A stretch of DNA of 64,000 bases from Sphingobacterium wenxiniae (GTDB lineage: Bacteria > Bacteroidota > Bacteroidia > Sphingobacteriales > Sphingobacteriaceae), in the NCBI RefSeq assembly GCF_900116225.1, contig NZ_FOZZ01000004.1, positions 1 to 64,000 of the forward strand, given 5' to 3'. Positions within the stretch are counted from its first letter, which is position 1. Each line of letters starts with the position of its first letter. This document shows positions 1-8,175 of the stretch, one piece after another. The notes below the pieces were generated by a model. It did no database searches. It was not told where the DNA came from and was given only the letters and a program-made list of their open reading frames with translations. The position numbers and the translations under genes were made by a program.

Positions 1-43
1 CGACTGCTCAGTCGGAATGCCCTGAACCAGCTGAGCTAATCAA
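1..43 (-). other. tRNA-like 5' half (relic) forming the 3' end of the GIY-YIG gene
   Basis: Read on the minus strand this stretch carries TTAGCTCAGCTGGTTCA followed by GGGC, which is the D-arm of the two tRNA-Val genes upstream with one base changed. The D-stem GCTC/GGGC can still pair. The following anticodon arm does not fit a standard 5-bp stem with a 7-nt loop, and the 3' half would lie outside the window. It is either the start of a diverged tRNA or a tRNA fragment fused to the nuclease gene, whose last codons it supplies. The window edge prevents a decision. Confidence 0.4.
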
Positions 44-271
44 GTTGATCAAACGCTTGCGGCTCTTCCAAGATTTTATTTCTTGTTCACGATCCATGGC
101 TTGTAATTTTTCCTCATATATTTCGGTGTAGACTATTCGCCAATCTGAGGTTCTGCCCGTAAACCCACGATGATGGTTATTATGTTTTTTGAGCCTATCG
201 AATAAATCTGAAGTATAGCCAACGTAATATCTATCCAACGCTGAGGAATATAGCACATATACGAAATACAT
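8..271 (-). CDS. GIY-YIG nuclease superfamily protein (small, UPF0213-like)
   Basis: Small single-domain nuclease of about 87 residues. The N-terminus MYFVYVLYS...YYVGYT is the GIY-YIG motif; it is followed by the conserved Arg in LFDRLKKHN and the metal-binding Glu region MDREQEIKSW. I start it at the ATG at 271 because it opens directly into the motif; the frame can be extended upstream only with a non-ATG start. Family members may be structure-specific nucleases or remnants of mobile nucleases, and the substrate is not known. The C-terminal residues ISSAGSGHSD are encoded by a tRNA D-arm-like sequence, and the gene lies directly downstream of two tRNA-Val genes on the same strand. That suggests insertion at, or capture of, a tRNA gene. 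Confidence 0.85.
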   Translation of the reverse strand: MYFVYVLYSSALDRYYVGYTSDLFDRLKKHNNHHRGFTGRTSDWRIVYTEIYEEKLQAMDREQEIKSWKSRKRLINLISSAGSGHSD

Positions 272-321
272 AATCAAAAGTCTATATACTAACAAAGCAT
301 CGATAAATCGATGCTTTGTTG

Positions 322-396
322 TGGGAGATACTGGGTTCGAACCAGTGACCCCCTGCTTGTAAGGCAGGTGCTCTGAACCAGCTGAGCTAATCTCCC
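322..396 (-). tRNA. tRNA-Val (anticodon UAC)
   Basis: The full cloverleaf can be folded on the minus strand: acceptor GGGAGAT/ATCTCCC, D-arm GCTC/GAGC, anticodon stem CCTGC/GCAGG with loop CTTACAA (anticodon TAC), T-arm ACTGG-TTCGAAC-CCAGT, discriminator A. CCA is not encoded. It lies 19 nt downstream of a second, near-identical tRNA-Val. Confidence 0.96.
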
Positions 397-415
397 GAGG
401 TTCTTTTATTTTGTG

Positions 416-490
416 TGGAGAATACTGGATTCGAACCAGTGACCCTCTGCTTGTAAGGCAGATGCTCTGAACCAGCTGAGCTAATTCTCC
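416..490 (-). tRNA. tRNA-Val (anticodon UAC), second copy
   Basis: Cloverleaf on the minus strand with acceptor GGAGAAT/ATTCTCC, anticodon stem TCTGC/GCAGA, loop CTTACAA (anticodon TAC) and T-arm ACTGG-TTCGAAT-CCAGT. It differs from the neighbouring copy mainly by compensatory changes in the acceptor and anticodon stems. It is the first gene of the tRNA cluster; the 230 bases upstream to the TetR gene show nothing I can call. Confidence 0.96.
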
Positions 491-723
491 AAAGCCTTGC
501 GCTTATTGCGTGTGCAAATATAGGTGTAAAATCTGATTTGCAAAATTATTTCTTTGATTTTTTTATGTTTTTTAGACAAGATACTAAGACACAATGTTAT
601 AAAATTTAAGAGATATAGATAGTCAGATGGAGCAATTTATAAAGGGCATACAAAGCTTTTCCAATATTCGATTCTATCTCCGGTTTTAGTAAATCTTTTG
701 GAAGTGAAAAAAAAAACAGATTT

Positions 724-1299
724 TTACAGCAATGTAGCTTCTACTAGGTAAGGTAACATTTCTTTTTGGAAAGAAATAAAATTCTTACGTACATCGGCAT
801 CGGTAACTGCCGTAAAAGCGAAAGAGAAAACAATGTTTTTGCTGCACTTGATAAGAAAGGTTAGTCGTTCTTCCGATACCGTCTGTGCGATGGTTTCATT
901 TTGGATAAATGTGCTTAGCAACAAAAATTCTAAATCTTCAGAAAGCGTTTTAAGATATTCTTGAGCGTTGGCGGACTCCCGAATAAATTCCCACCCCACA
1001 AATTCATTACACACGGTATAAGTAACCCTACTGACCCGAAGAATTGTATTAGCCAAAAAGGTGGACAAATCTTTCTCTCTTACATTTTTATCGAGAATAT
1101 CCTGCACATTTTCGCGGATGTAGTCCATCAGCACAGCATGCAGAATAAGCTCTTTACTCGCAAAATGTTTATAGAAAGTAGCCTTAGCTATGTTGGCATG
1201 CTTAGCTAATTGGTTAACACTGGTTTTATTATAACCGTAGTGTCTGAATAATTCCCGAGCTGATTTTTTTATCGTCTGTACAACCAAATCCGCTTCCAT
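724..1299 (-). CDS. TetR/AcrR-family transcriptional regulator
   Basis: About 191 residues from the ATG at 1299, which I prefer because the TetR N-terminal domain begins there; a longer frame would overlap the upstream gene. The helix-turn-helix is in residues ~20-45 (TSVNQLAKHANIAKATFYKHF), with the typical ATFYKHF recognition-helix end and KELI continuation. The C-terminal ~140 residues form the variable helical ligand/dimer domain, and no ligand can be predicted. It starts 3 bases after the stop of the upstream lipoprotein gene, so the two are probably co-transcribed. TetR proteins usually repress their own or a neighbouring operon. Confidence 0.85.
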   Translation of the reverse strand: MEADLVVQTIKKSARELFRHYGYNKTSVNQLAKHANIAKATFYKHFASKELILHAVLMDYIRENVQDILDKNVREKDLSTFLANTILRVSRVTYTVCNEFVGWEFIRESANAQEYLKTLSEDLEFLLLSTFIQNETIAQTVSEERLTFLIKCSKNIVFSFAFTAVTDADVRKNFISFQKEMLPYLVEATLL

Positions 1300-1301
1300 T
1301 G

Positions 1302-1775
1302 CTAATTCTGCACGTAAAAAATATTTCCACTTTGTCCAACACGATATGGCTTTAACGGGCACTCAGCCAACTCTGCCGGAGAACCATCCCTTAACAACCA
1401 TTTTGCCCCAGACTCTCTGTCAACAATCAACATCCCCTCGACATACACCCGATTTCCTTTTTCTGGGTTCACGGTACTGCAACGGTCATAAGCAATCAAC
1501 TGTGGGTTGCTTTGCGTCCCCATATTATAAACAATCAGTCCCGCATACCCACCATCGGCATATGCCCAGCCATTTGTCGCAAAAACACCGATATGCTCTG
1601 CCTGATTGATATTTGTATTAAATGAACGATCAGGAACGACATTACAAGAACCACCTGAACAACTCCACAACAACAAAAGAAAGACAGAAAGCAACAAAGG
1701 CAATTTTGCCTGTGTCTTGAAGACATAAACAAAATTGCCTTTATCCTGTATTTTTATTGTATTCTCTAGTAGCAC
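1302..1775 (-). CDS. Lipoprotein with a Rieske-like fold lacking the Fe-S ligands
   Basis: About 157 residues. A hydrophobic segment followed by LLLLWSCSGG is a lipobox (SPII), so it should be lipid-anchored. The mature part has the order of elements of a Rieske domain: a YDRC strand where the first cluster-binding loop would be, a long hairpin, then the tail pattern DxxxGxxxxLxDGSP...PLKPYRV...GxxFYV. The CxH and CxxH ligand pairs are absent, so a 2Fe-2S cluster is unlikely. The start is uncertain: the frame opens at a GTG and there is no ATG before the signal peptide. It sits between pheS and the TetR gene. The function is unknown; the Rieske relationship is my reading of the tail pattern. 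Confidence 0.65.
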   Translation of the reverse strand: MLLENTIKIQDKGNFVYVFKTQAKLPLLLSVFLLLLWSCSGGSCNVVPDRSFNTNINQAEHIGVFATNGWAYADGGYAGLIVYNMGTQSNPQLIAYDRCSTVNPEKGNRVYVEGMLIVDRESGAKWLLRDGSPAELAECPLKPYRVGQSGNIFYVQN

Positions 1776-1792
1776 TCCGTTTTCCTTAAGGA

Positions 1793-2833
1793 TTAGATAA
1801 TTTCAGTTTCAAACTGGGATAGGAAACGCACATCGTTCTCAGAGAATAGGCGCAGGTCACGAATTTCGTACTTTAAGTTGGTAATACGTTCGATCCCCAT
1901 ACCAAAAGCAAACCCTGAATATTTCTTGCTATCGATACCACAGTTTTCCAATACATTTGGATCAACCATACCGCAGCCCAAAATCTCTACCCAACCGGAA
2001 TATTTACAAAGGTTACAGCCATCACCTTTACAGATGGTACAAGAAATATCCATCTCAGCAGATGGTTCCGTAAAAGGGAAATAGGATGGACGAAAACGTA
2101 CTTTTGTACCTTCGCCGTAAAGTTCCTGCACAAAGTGAAACAACGTTTGTTTAAGATCGGCAAAAGAAACATTTTCATCTACGTACAAGCCTTCAACCTG
2201 ATGAAAAAAACAGTGTGCACGTGCGGAGATAGCTTCATTACGATAAACACGTCCCGGCATAATCGCACGGAATGGTGGTTTGCCCATTTCCATCAATCGC
2301 ACCTGTACAGAAGAAGTATGTGTCCGTAGGGCAATATCATTACCATCTCGTTTTTCTACGAAGAAAGTATCCTGCATGTCTCTTGCTGGATGTTCAGGGG
2401 GAAAGTTTAATGCAGAGAAGTTATGCCAATCGTCTTCAATTTCCGGACCTTCCGCTACAATAAACCCAAGTTTCTTGAAAATCTCTACGATTTCCTTCCG
2501 CACCAACGAAAGCGGATGCCTTGATCCCAGTTGGAATCCTTCACCCGGGAGCGTCAAATCGCCTTCTTCGCGTTTATTCTGTGTAGACGGCGCTCCTGCA
2601 AACTGACTTTGCGCCTCATTGAATTTATTTTCAGCAAGTTGCTTAAACTCATTCAGGACCTTTCCCAGCACTCTTTTTTCTTCTGGGGAAACCGTCTTAA
2701 ACTCTTCAAACAACGCTTTAACAATACCTTTGGAAACCAAGAATTTCAACCGAAAATTCTCCACATCCGTTGCGTTGGACGGATTAAACTGGTTGATCTC
2801 TTCGGTGTACTGTTTGATTTTATCTTGCAACAT
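1793..2833 (-). CDS. pheS: Phenylalanine--tRNA ligase alpha subunit
   Basis: About 346 residues, the normal length. The N-terminal ~90 residues are the tRNA-binding coiled coil. The class II catalytic core follows: motif 1 (GFIVAEGPEIEDDWHNF region), motif 2 around PGRVYRNEAISARAHCFFHQ, and motif 3 GFAFGMGIERI near the C-terminus. It pairs with PheT (not in this window) to form the alpha2beta2 enzyme that charges tRNA-Phe. I use the ATG at 2833, because MLQDKIKQY is the usual start and a TAnnTTTG box ends 5 nt upstream; the longer frame would run through this promoter. The start codon is therefore close to the transcript end. Confidence 0.96.
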   Translation of the reverse strand: MLQDKIKQYTEEINQFNPSNATDVENFRLKFLVSKGIVKALFEEFKTVSPEEKRVLGKVLNEFKQLAENKFNEAQSQFAGAPSTQNKREEGDLTLPGEGFQLGSRHPLSLVRKEIVEIFKKLGFIVAEGPEIEDDWHNFSALNFPPEHPARDMQDTFFVEKRDGNDIALRTHTSSVQVRLMEMGKPPFRAIMPGRVYRNEAISARAHCFFHQVEGLYVDENVSFADLKQTLFHFVQELYGEGTKVRFRPSYFPFTEPSAEMDISCTICKGDGCNLCKYSGWVEILGCGMVDPNVLENCGIDSKKYSGFAFGMGIERITNLKYEIRDLRLFSENDVRFLSQFETEII

Positions 2834-2838
2834 AATGC

Positions 2839-2846
2839 CAAAGATA
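2839..2846 (-). promoter_or_regulatory. Bacteroidota -7 box (TATCTTTG) for pheS, near-leaderless
   Basis: The minus strand reads TATCTTTG, matching the phylum consensus TAnnTTTG. Only 5 nt separate it from the ATG at 2833, which implies an mRNA with little or no leader. No clear -33 TTG lies at the expected spacing. Confidence 0.55.
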
Positions 2847-2920
2847 CGGCAAAATATTAGAACATTGCAAAAGGCGATAACACAAATTGGAGACACTACA
2901 CATAGCGTCTCCAATCCAGA

Positions 2921-3364
2921 TTAAAACGGCAAACCGTCCGAATCGTTATCATTTTCTGTGAAATCGACTTCCTGCTCTTTTTCTTCCTCCTGCGTTTCTT
3001 CGGCCACGGCAGGTTTCTGAACTTGTCCAAAATCGGAAGGGCGTCCCAATACCTTAAAACTCTCGCCTACAACTTCGGTCACAAAACGACGGGTTCCTTC
3101 TTTGTCTTCATAATTACGGGTGCGTAACTTGCCTTCGATATAGACCAACCTTCCTTTTTGCAAATACTTAGCTGCCATTTCCCCCAGATTCCGCCACATC
3201 ACAATATTATGCCATTCCGTGTGCTGCATGCGCGCACCATCCTTAGAATAATGCTCTGATGTTGCCAAAGGAAAACTGGCTACGGTGATATTACCTTCCA
3301 AATAACGAACCTCCGGGTCTTTGCCCAAATGCCCTACTAAGATTACTTTGTTTACGCTTGCCAT
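2921..3364 (-). CDS. ssb: Single-stranded DNA-binding protein
   Basis: 147 residues. The OB-fold occupies residues 1-~110 (MASVNKVILVGHLGKDPEVR at the start, WHNIVMWRNLGEMA and GKLRTRNYEDKEG in the middle). A short acidic linker follows and ends in DSDGLPF, the conserved SSB tip that binds recombination and repair partners. It coats single-stranded DNA during replication and repair. It begins 2 nt after mutY on the same strand, an operon arrangement common in Bacteroidota. Confidence 0.96.
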   Translation of the reverse strand: MASVNKVILVGHLGKDPEVRYLEGNITVASFPLATSEHYSKDGARMQHTEWHNIVMWRNLGEMAAKYLQKGRLVYIEGKLRTRNYEDKEGTRRFVTEVVGESFKVLGRPSDFGQVQKPAVAEETQEEEKEQEVDFTENDNDSDGLPF

Positions 3365-3366
3365 AA

Positions 3367-4434
3367 TTAGAAGTCTGGGTTAGTTAGATACTCGTTTCTC
3401 TCTAAAAAAGAAAATATAAGTTTATGTTTGGCTAATTTATCTATTTTTTCCAACAAAAAATAATCCCAGTTATTTTTTGTTGTTTTTATATCCGCAGCAC
3501 TTTCAACCACGTAAAACCGGGCATGGATATTCTGGTGGCTCAGCACATGCTTCACCACAGACCCCACCGGTGTCAGCATCAGTCCGTTTTCAAAATAATG
3601 TTGAAATTCCGGCTGATCCTGCAATTGGTCAACCGCAACTTCTTGGGCTGTCTCTATACTCGGAAATTCATAAAGATTCGCCCAGACATCCCCTTCTTCC
3701 CTTTTCGCCATCAGCATTTTCCCTTGCTCACGAACGATAAAATAATGAAAATAACGGTTTTTGCTTTTCTTTCCTTTCAGCTTAATTGGAAGTTCTGCTA
3801 CACGATCCAGTGCATAAGCAACACAGTCTAATCGAAAAATGCAGGTTTCACAATATGGATTTTTCGGCTTGCACTGTATTGCTCCAAAATCCATAATCGC
3901 CTGATTGTATATTCCCGGGCGGTCTTTATCCAATAACTCTTGCGCTAAAGCCGCAAATTGCTTCTTTCCATTCGTCGAGTTAATCGCCTCAGCAATGCCA
4001 AAATATCGTGATAGAACACGATATACATTGCCGTCCACAACAGCTTTGGGTTCATTGACAGAAAAAGAAGCTATCGCCGCAGCGGTATACTCCCCCACTC
4101 CCGGGAGTGTAATCACATCAGCATAGCTCGTAGGAAAATATCCTGCAAAATCATCCTGCACGCGCTTAGCCGCCTTGTGCATATTTCTTGCTCGGGAATA
4201 ATAGCCCAACCCTTGCCACAACCGAAGAATATCTTCCTCTGGTGCTTCTGCAAATTTCGTTACAGTTGGATAATGTTCCAAGAAACGATAAAAATAGGGC
4301 ATACCTTGCTCCACTCGAGTCTGCTGCAAGATAATCTCAGAAAGCCATATAATATAAGGATTATGCGTATTCCGCCATGGTAAATCTCGTCCATACTCGC
4401 TATACCAATCAATCAACTTTGAGGCAAATGACAT
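3367..4434 (-). CDS. mutY: A/G-specific adenine DNA glycosylase
   Basis: About 355 residues. It removes adenine mispaired with 8-oxoguanine. Visible are the catalytic Glu region (LQQTRVEQGMPYF), the helix-hairpin-helix LPGVGEYTAAAI with catalytic Asp in AVVDGNVYRVL, and the 4Fe-4S loop C-x6-C-x2-C-x5-C (CKPKNPYCETCIFRLDC). The C-terminal NUDIX-like domain that recognises 8-oxoG spans residues ~225-350. I start at the ATG at 4434; an in-frame TTG two codons upstream overlaps the promoter box. mutY and ssb form an operon. Confidence 0.96.
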   Translation of the reverse strand: MSFASKLIDWYSEYGRDLPWRNTHNPYIIWLSEIILQQTRVEQGMPYFYRFLEHYPTVTKFAEAPEEDILRLWQGLGYYSRARNMHKAAKRVQDDFAGYFPTSYADVITLPGVGEYTAAAIASFSVNEPKAVVDGNVYRVLSRYFGIAEAINSTNGKKQFAALAQELLDKDRPGIYNQAIMDFGAIQCKPKNPYCETCIFRLDCVAYALDRVAELPIKLKGKKSKNRYFHYFIVREQGKMLMAKREEGDVWANLYEFPSIETAQEVAVDQLQDQPEFQHYFENGLMLTPVGSVVKHVLSHQNIHARFYVVESAADIKTTKNNWDYFLLEKIDKLAKHKLIFSFLERNEYLTNPDF

Positions 4435-4437
4435 GCA

Positions 4438-4445
4438 CAAAGGTG
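4438..4445 (-). promoter_or_regulatory. Candidate -7 box (CACCTTTG) for mutY, near-leaderless
   Basis: The minus strand reads CACCTTTG, one base from TAnnTTTG at the first position, and ends 3 nt before the mutY ATG. It fits the near-leaderless arrangement seen at pheS, truA, ung and queD. Confidence 0.4.
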
Positions 4446-4533
4446 TGTATTTTTTTCATTAAGTCAACGCTATTTTTTTTAACACAACATGCCTAAAATT
4501 TCTTATAATTGCATTATCACTTAAATTTATGAC

Positions 4534-5715
4534 ATGAAAATTTACGTTATCTCTTTGGTAATTTTTTCCCTATCCACAAGTATCTTACCAAATGTTTTCG
4601 CACAGGAGCAACGTGGTCGTATTCGGGACTTTGGCATCAGTATCGGCATTTTACCAACTGGGCAACATAATGCTATCACAGATGTCAGTGGTGTAAAAGT
4701 CGGCCACACGACTTTGATTCAGGGTGCAGATATCCGCACCGGAGTAACCGCGATTCTACCTTATACAGGTAATATTTTCCAAGAAAAAGTTCCTGCTGCG
4801 GTATATGTGGGAAATGGTTTTGGCAAAATGCTTGGTATTTCGCAGATTGAAGAGCTTGGCAATATAGAAACACCTATTTTACTGACCAATACCTTGAACG
4901 CTCCTATTGTTGCCAACGCCCTTATTGACTACATGTTGTCATTACCTGGAAATGAAGACGTCCGCTCGGTGAACAGTGTTGTGGGAGAGACCAACGATGG
5001 CGGACTAAATGACATCCGTGGTCGGCATATACAAGCATCTCACGTCATAGAAGCCATACATACTGCTGCCGCGGGTCCTATAGCGGAAGGAAACGTTGGC
5101 GCCGGCACGGGCACGGAATGTTTGGGATTCAAAGGCGGAATAGGCACCGCTTCTCGCAAACTCCCTTCTTCCAAAGGCGGATATACAGTAGGCGTATTGG
5201 TTCAATCAAACTTTGGTGGTGTATTAGCCGTTAACGGAGCTCCAATAGGACGTGAATTGCGGAATTTTTACATGAAAGACCCCAAAGACACTTATAAGGC
5301 TGATGGCTCCTGCATGATTGTCATTGCTACAGATGCGCCACTTTCTTCCAGAAATCTAAAAAGACTGGCAAAACGATCATATATTGCTTTCGGAAATGTT
5401 GGAGCATTCTCTTCAAATGGAAGTGGAGACTATTCTATAGCCTTCTCTACACATCCCGATGTTCGAATTCCGCACAACAGCAAAGACATGGAACTGACAA
5501 CAATAGATATAAACAATAATGATATGTCGGCTCTGTTCATGGCTGTATGGGAAGCCACCGAAGAAGCTATTCTAAACTCCATGTTCATGGCCGAAGACAT
5601 GAAGGGCCGTGATGGACGGGAATTAAAAGCTATTCCTATCCAACAAACTTTAAAGATTATGAAAAAATATAACAGCCTGCAACATGATAAGCTTCCAAGG
5701 GCCATTGAAAAATAG
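4534..5715 (+). CDS. P1-family (S58, DmpA-like) aminopeptidase, secreted
   Basis: 393 residues with a signal peptide (residues 1-~23, cleavage after NVFA). It belongs to the DmpA/P1 family of self-processing N-terminal nucleophile hydrolases. Conserved features are RDFGI near the N-terminus, the AITDVSGVKVGHTTL block, TNTLNAPIVANAL, GAGTGTECLGFKGGIGTASR, and GS-containing DGSCMIVIATDAPLSSRNL, whose Gly-Ser is the expected self-cleavage site and nucleophile. Family members release N-terminal residues, including D-amino acids or beta-residues, from peptides. It is the first gene of a plus-strand cluster and overlaps the next gene by 32 nt. Confidence 0.92.
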   Translation: MKIYVISLVIFSLSTSILPNVFAQEQRGRIRDFGISIGILPTGQHNAITDVSGVKVGHTTLIQGADIRTGVTAILPYTGNIFQEKVPAAVYVGNGFGKMLGISQIEELGNIETPILLTNTLNAPIVANALIDYMLSLPGNEDVRSVNSVVGETNDGGLNDIRGRHIQASHVIEAIHTAAAGPIAEGNVGAGTGTECLGFKGGIGTASRKLPSSKGGYTVGVLVQSNFGGVLAVNGAPIGRELRNFYMKDPKDTYKADGSCMIVIATDAPLSSRNLKRLAKRSYIAFGNVGAFSSNGSGDYSIAFSTHPDVRIPHNSKDMELTTIDINNNDMSALFMAVWEATEEAILNSMFMAEDMKGRDGRELKAIPIQQTLKIMKKYNSLQHDKLPRAIEK

Positions 5716-6787
5716 TGTACTGATCTTGTTTATTTTCTTATTTGGGCTACACCATAGCTTTGCCCAACAGGAACAGGAAGCTATTCAGGTTATTGCTGAA
5801 AAAGCGGGAATACCAGGATTGCAAATCCTCCACCAAAAAGATGGTGAACGTCGGTCATTCGTATATGGTGTCAAACATAGCAAAACCCAGAACCTTATTA
5901 ACGAGAAGACCATATTCCAGGCAGCATCGTTAACGAAGGTTGTCACCACCTACCTTTTTCTCCGTTTAATGGATCGTGGCTTGATTGCATTAGACCGACC
6001 GCTTTGGGACTATTATTCTTATGACCGTTTACAAAATACGCCAAACAAAGAACTTATCACGGCGCGTATGGTGCTGACACATCGTACAGGGCTTCTGAAC
6101 TGGCAAGGAGATGTTCCAACAGATGCTTGGCGAGCCACTCCCCTAACGTTACAGTTCCTCCCTGGTAGCAATTACATGTATTCGGGAGAAGGGTTTTACT
6201 TTCTGCAAGAGACCTTGGAGCATATCTCGGGAAAAAGCTTCCAGCAACTTGTAGAAGAAGAAGTACTACTGCCTCTTACCATGGACAATTCTGCAATCCT
6301 CTGGAAAGATACCCTTGAAGAAAATATTGCTTATGGACACTCTGATATAGCGCACCCACGGAACTTGGGTAAATATCTGAAAGCCAATGCGGCCTACACG
6401 TTATATACCACCGCTGAAGATTATACCAAATTTATACTGAGGGCACTACTAAATGGTGAAGGCATTTCTCCAACAGCTCACCAGTTTTTATTGAGCAAAC
6501 AGTCTGATGTCAGTAAAGGCAGTACCGCCTCAATAGATGATATATTTGTGCCCTGCTCTTTGGGGTTACGTCTACAAGTCAACGAAGTAGGAACTGCGCT
6601 TTGGCACACGGGTTCTAACCCAGGTTTCCGTTGTTTCTTTATAGCCTATCCTCAAACCAAAGAAAGTCTGGTGGTGTTCATGAATACGGACACTGGTTTT
6701 GTCGCCATGCGCGAACTATTGGCTCTATTTTTGAATAAGTATCAAACATTCTGGGCGTATGAGTGGCGCCAAGGTGAATTGGATTAA
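5684..6787 (+). CDS. Serine hydrolase of the beta-lactamase/PBP (class C-like) family, secreted
   Basis: 367 residues with an N-terminal signal peptide ending near SFAQ. The SxxK motif is S82-L-T-K85 (AASLTKVVT), the tyrosine motif is in NYMYSGEGFY, and the third motif is HTG in LWHTGSNPG. These mark an active-site serine enzyme of the class C beta-lactamase/D-Ala-D-Ala carboxypeptidase/esterase fold; the natural substrate cannot be read from sequence. The gene starts inside the 3' end of the aminopeptidase gene, which suggests translational coupling. Confidence 0.9.
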   Translation: MISFQGPLKNSVLILFIFLFGLHHSFAQQEQEAIQVIAEKAGIPGLQILHQKDGERRSFVYGVKHSKTQNLINEKTIFQAASLTKVVTTYLFLRLMDRGLIALDRPLWDYYSYDRLQNTPNKELITARMVLTHRTGLLNWQGDVPTDAWRATPLTLQFLPGSNYMYSGEGFYFLQETLEHISGKSFQQLVEEEVLLPLTMDNSAILWKDTLEENIAYGHSDIAHPRNLGKYLKANAAYTLYTTAEDYTKFILRALLNGEGISPTAHQFLLSKQSDVSKGSTASIDDIFVPCSLGLRLQVNEVGTALWHTGSNPGFRCFFIAYPQTKESLVVFMNTDTGFVAMRELLALFLNKYQTFWAYEWRQGELD

Positions 6788-6798
6788 CAAAAAAAAGT

Positions 6799-7545
6799 AT
6801 GATTGGAATTGTAGGGGGAGTCGGCCCCTTAGCCGGCGTAGATATTGTAACTAAAATCATCGAAGAAACGAAAGCAAGTACGGATCAAGAACACCTACCG
6901 GTTATTCTTTCTTCCCAACCGCATCGCATTGCGGATAGAACAGCTTATTTATTAGGGAAAACGAATGAAAATCCAGCTTTTGCCCTAGCACAGATTATAC
7001 AGGAACTTGAAAAAGCAGGTGCATCTGTAGTAGCCGTACCTTGCAATACAGCGCATTCTCCTCGTATCTTCGATGTCGTTCGTGAAGAATTGGATAAGGT
7101 CTCCTGCGGTGTCAAGCTATTACATTTGGTTGAAGAAACTGCGCGCTATATCGTGGAGCAGCACGGCAATATTGCTGTCGGCATCTTAAGCACAACGGGA
7201 ACAAGAAACACAGGGCTATACCGCAATGTATTAGATCAAAATGGGCTAACACCCATCGAGCCGGACGACAACTGGCAAGAGAAAATACATACAGCCATTT
7301 ACGATACAACATACGGTATTAAGGCTATCTCTTCTCCGGTAAGCAACCGTGCTCGCCAAGAAATTCTTGAAGCGATTGCCGAACTAAAAAAAGCTGGGGC
7401 ACAGGCTGTAATATTAGGTTGCACAGAACTCCCTTTGGCCATCCACGAGAAAGAAAGTGCGGGGTTACCCATCATTGACCCCAACCGTATTTTGGCAAGG
7501 GCTTTGATACAACAGCTTAATTCAGAAAAATTAAAAGGTGATTAA
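6799..7545 (+). CDS. Aspartate/glutamate racemase family protein
   Basis: 248 residues. It starts MIGIVGGVGPLAG, the signature of the Asp/Glu/hydantoin racemase superfamily. The two catalytic cysteines are in AVPCNTAHSP and ILGCTELPLA. These PLP-independent enzymes interconvert L- and D-amino acids; aspartate is the usual substrate of this subgroup, but that is inferred. It lies 11 nt after the serine hydrolase gene and is probably co-transcribed with it and the aminopeptidase. Together they could release and convert D-amino acids from peptides or peptidoglycan fragments. Confidence 0.9.
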   Translation: MIGIVGGVGPLAGVDIVTKIIEETKASTDQEHLPVILSSQPHRIADRTAYLLGKTNENPAFALAQIIQELEKAGASVVAVPCNTAHSPRIFDVVREELDKVSCGVKLLHLVEETARYIVEQHGNIAVGILSTTGTRNTGLYRNVLDQNGLTPIEPDDNWQEKIHTAIYDTTYGIKAISSPVSNRARQEILEAIAELKKAGAQAVILGCTELPLAIHEKESAGLPIIDPNRILARALIQQLNSEKLKGD

Positions 7546-7632
7546 ACCTTTTATTAAAATTATATTCTTTTATAACAAAATGTAGCGTTACAATATTTCG
7601 ATACGTTTACATTGAGTAAAATAAAAAAGAAT

Positions 7633-8133
7633 ATGAAAAATAACATTTTAAAAACAGTAGGTTTAATCGTAGCCTTATTCACAGTAAGTCATTTTACTAT
7701 GGCACAAACCGTTAACAAACAAGACTTATCCATCTTTCCTAAAGCGGAGGCGGGTTATAAGCAAATGGTTATTGAAGTCCCTCATTCCAATAAGGACAAT
7801 CAAAAGAGAATTGAATTTATGGTTGGAAAGATGATGGAGGTCGATGGCTGTAATCAATTCGGTTTGACCGGCACTTTAGAGAAAAAGGATCTAGAAGGAT
7901 GGGGATATTCCTATTATATTTTTAAAACAGAAGGCCATGTAATCAGCACACAAATGGCCTGCCCTGGACAACCGAATAGAAACCTGTTCGTATCGGCACA
8001 ACCCGAAATGACAGATTACAACGGGAAGCTACCGATCGTGATATATGTTCCCGAAGAGTATGAAGTCCGCTTCAAAATCTATAAAGCTGAGGAAGAGATA
8101 TACCATGCTGGTGAAATCACTTCTAACAAATAA
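7633..8133 (+). CDS. eco: Ecotin-type serine protease inhibitor
   Basis: About 166 residues from the ATG at 7633; an in-frame TTG upstream would only lengthen the signal peptide. The signal peptide ends near TMAQ. The mature protein matches ecotin: LSIFPKAEAGYKQMVIEVP, VDGCNQFGLTG, and the reactive loop STQMACPGQ with Met in the P1 position. The two cysteines would form the usual disulfide. Ecotin is a periplasmic inhibitor of trypsin-fold proteases such as trypsin, chymotrypsin and elastase. It follows the racemase gene after 87 nt and ends just before a strong bidirectional terminator. Confidence 0.93.
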   Translation: MKNNILKTVGLIVALFTVSHFTMAQTVNKQDLSIFPKAEAGYKQMVIEVPHSNKDNQKRIEFMVGKMMEVDGCNQFGLTGTLEKKDLEGWGYSYYIFKTEGHVISTQMACPGQPNRNLFVSAQPEMTDYNGKLPIVIYVPEEYEVRFKIYKAEEEIYHAGEITSNK

Positions 8134-8139
8134 ATATTA

Positions 8140-8175
8140 AGTAATAAACGAGGTCTAAAGACCTCGTTTATTACT
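8140..8175. terminator. Bidirectional hairpin terminator between eco and the Rieske gene
   Basis: Perfect 17-bp arms (AGTAATAAACGAGGTCT and its complement) with a 2-nt loop. It lies between two convergent genes and touches the stop codon of the Rieske gene. T-rich sequence follows on the plus side (ttactttaaa). Confidence 0.8.
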
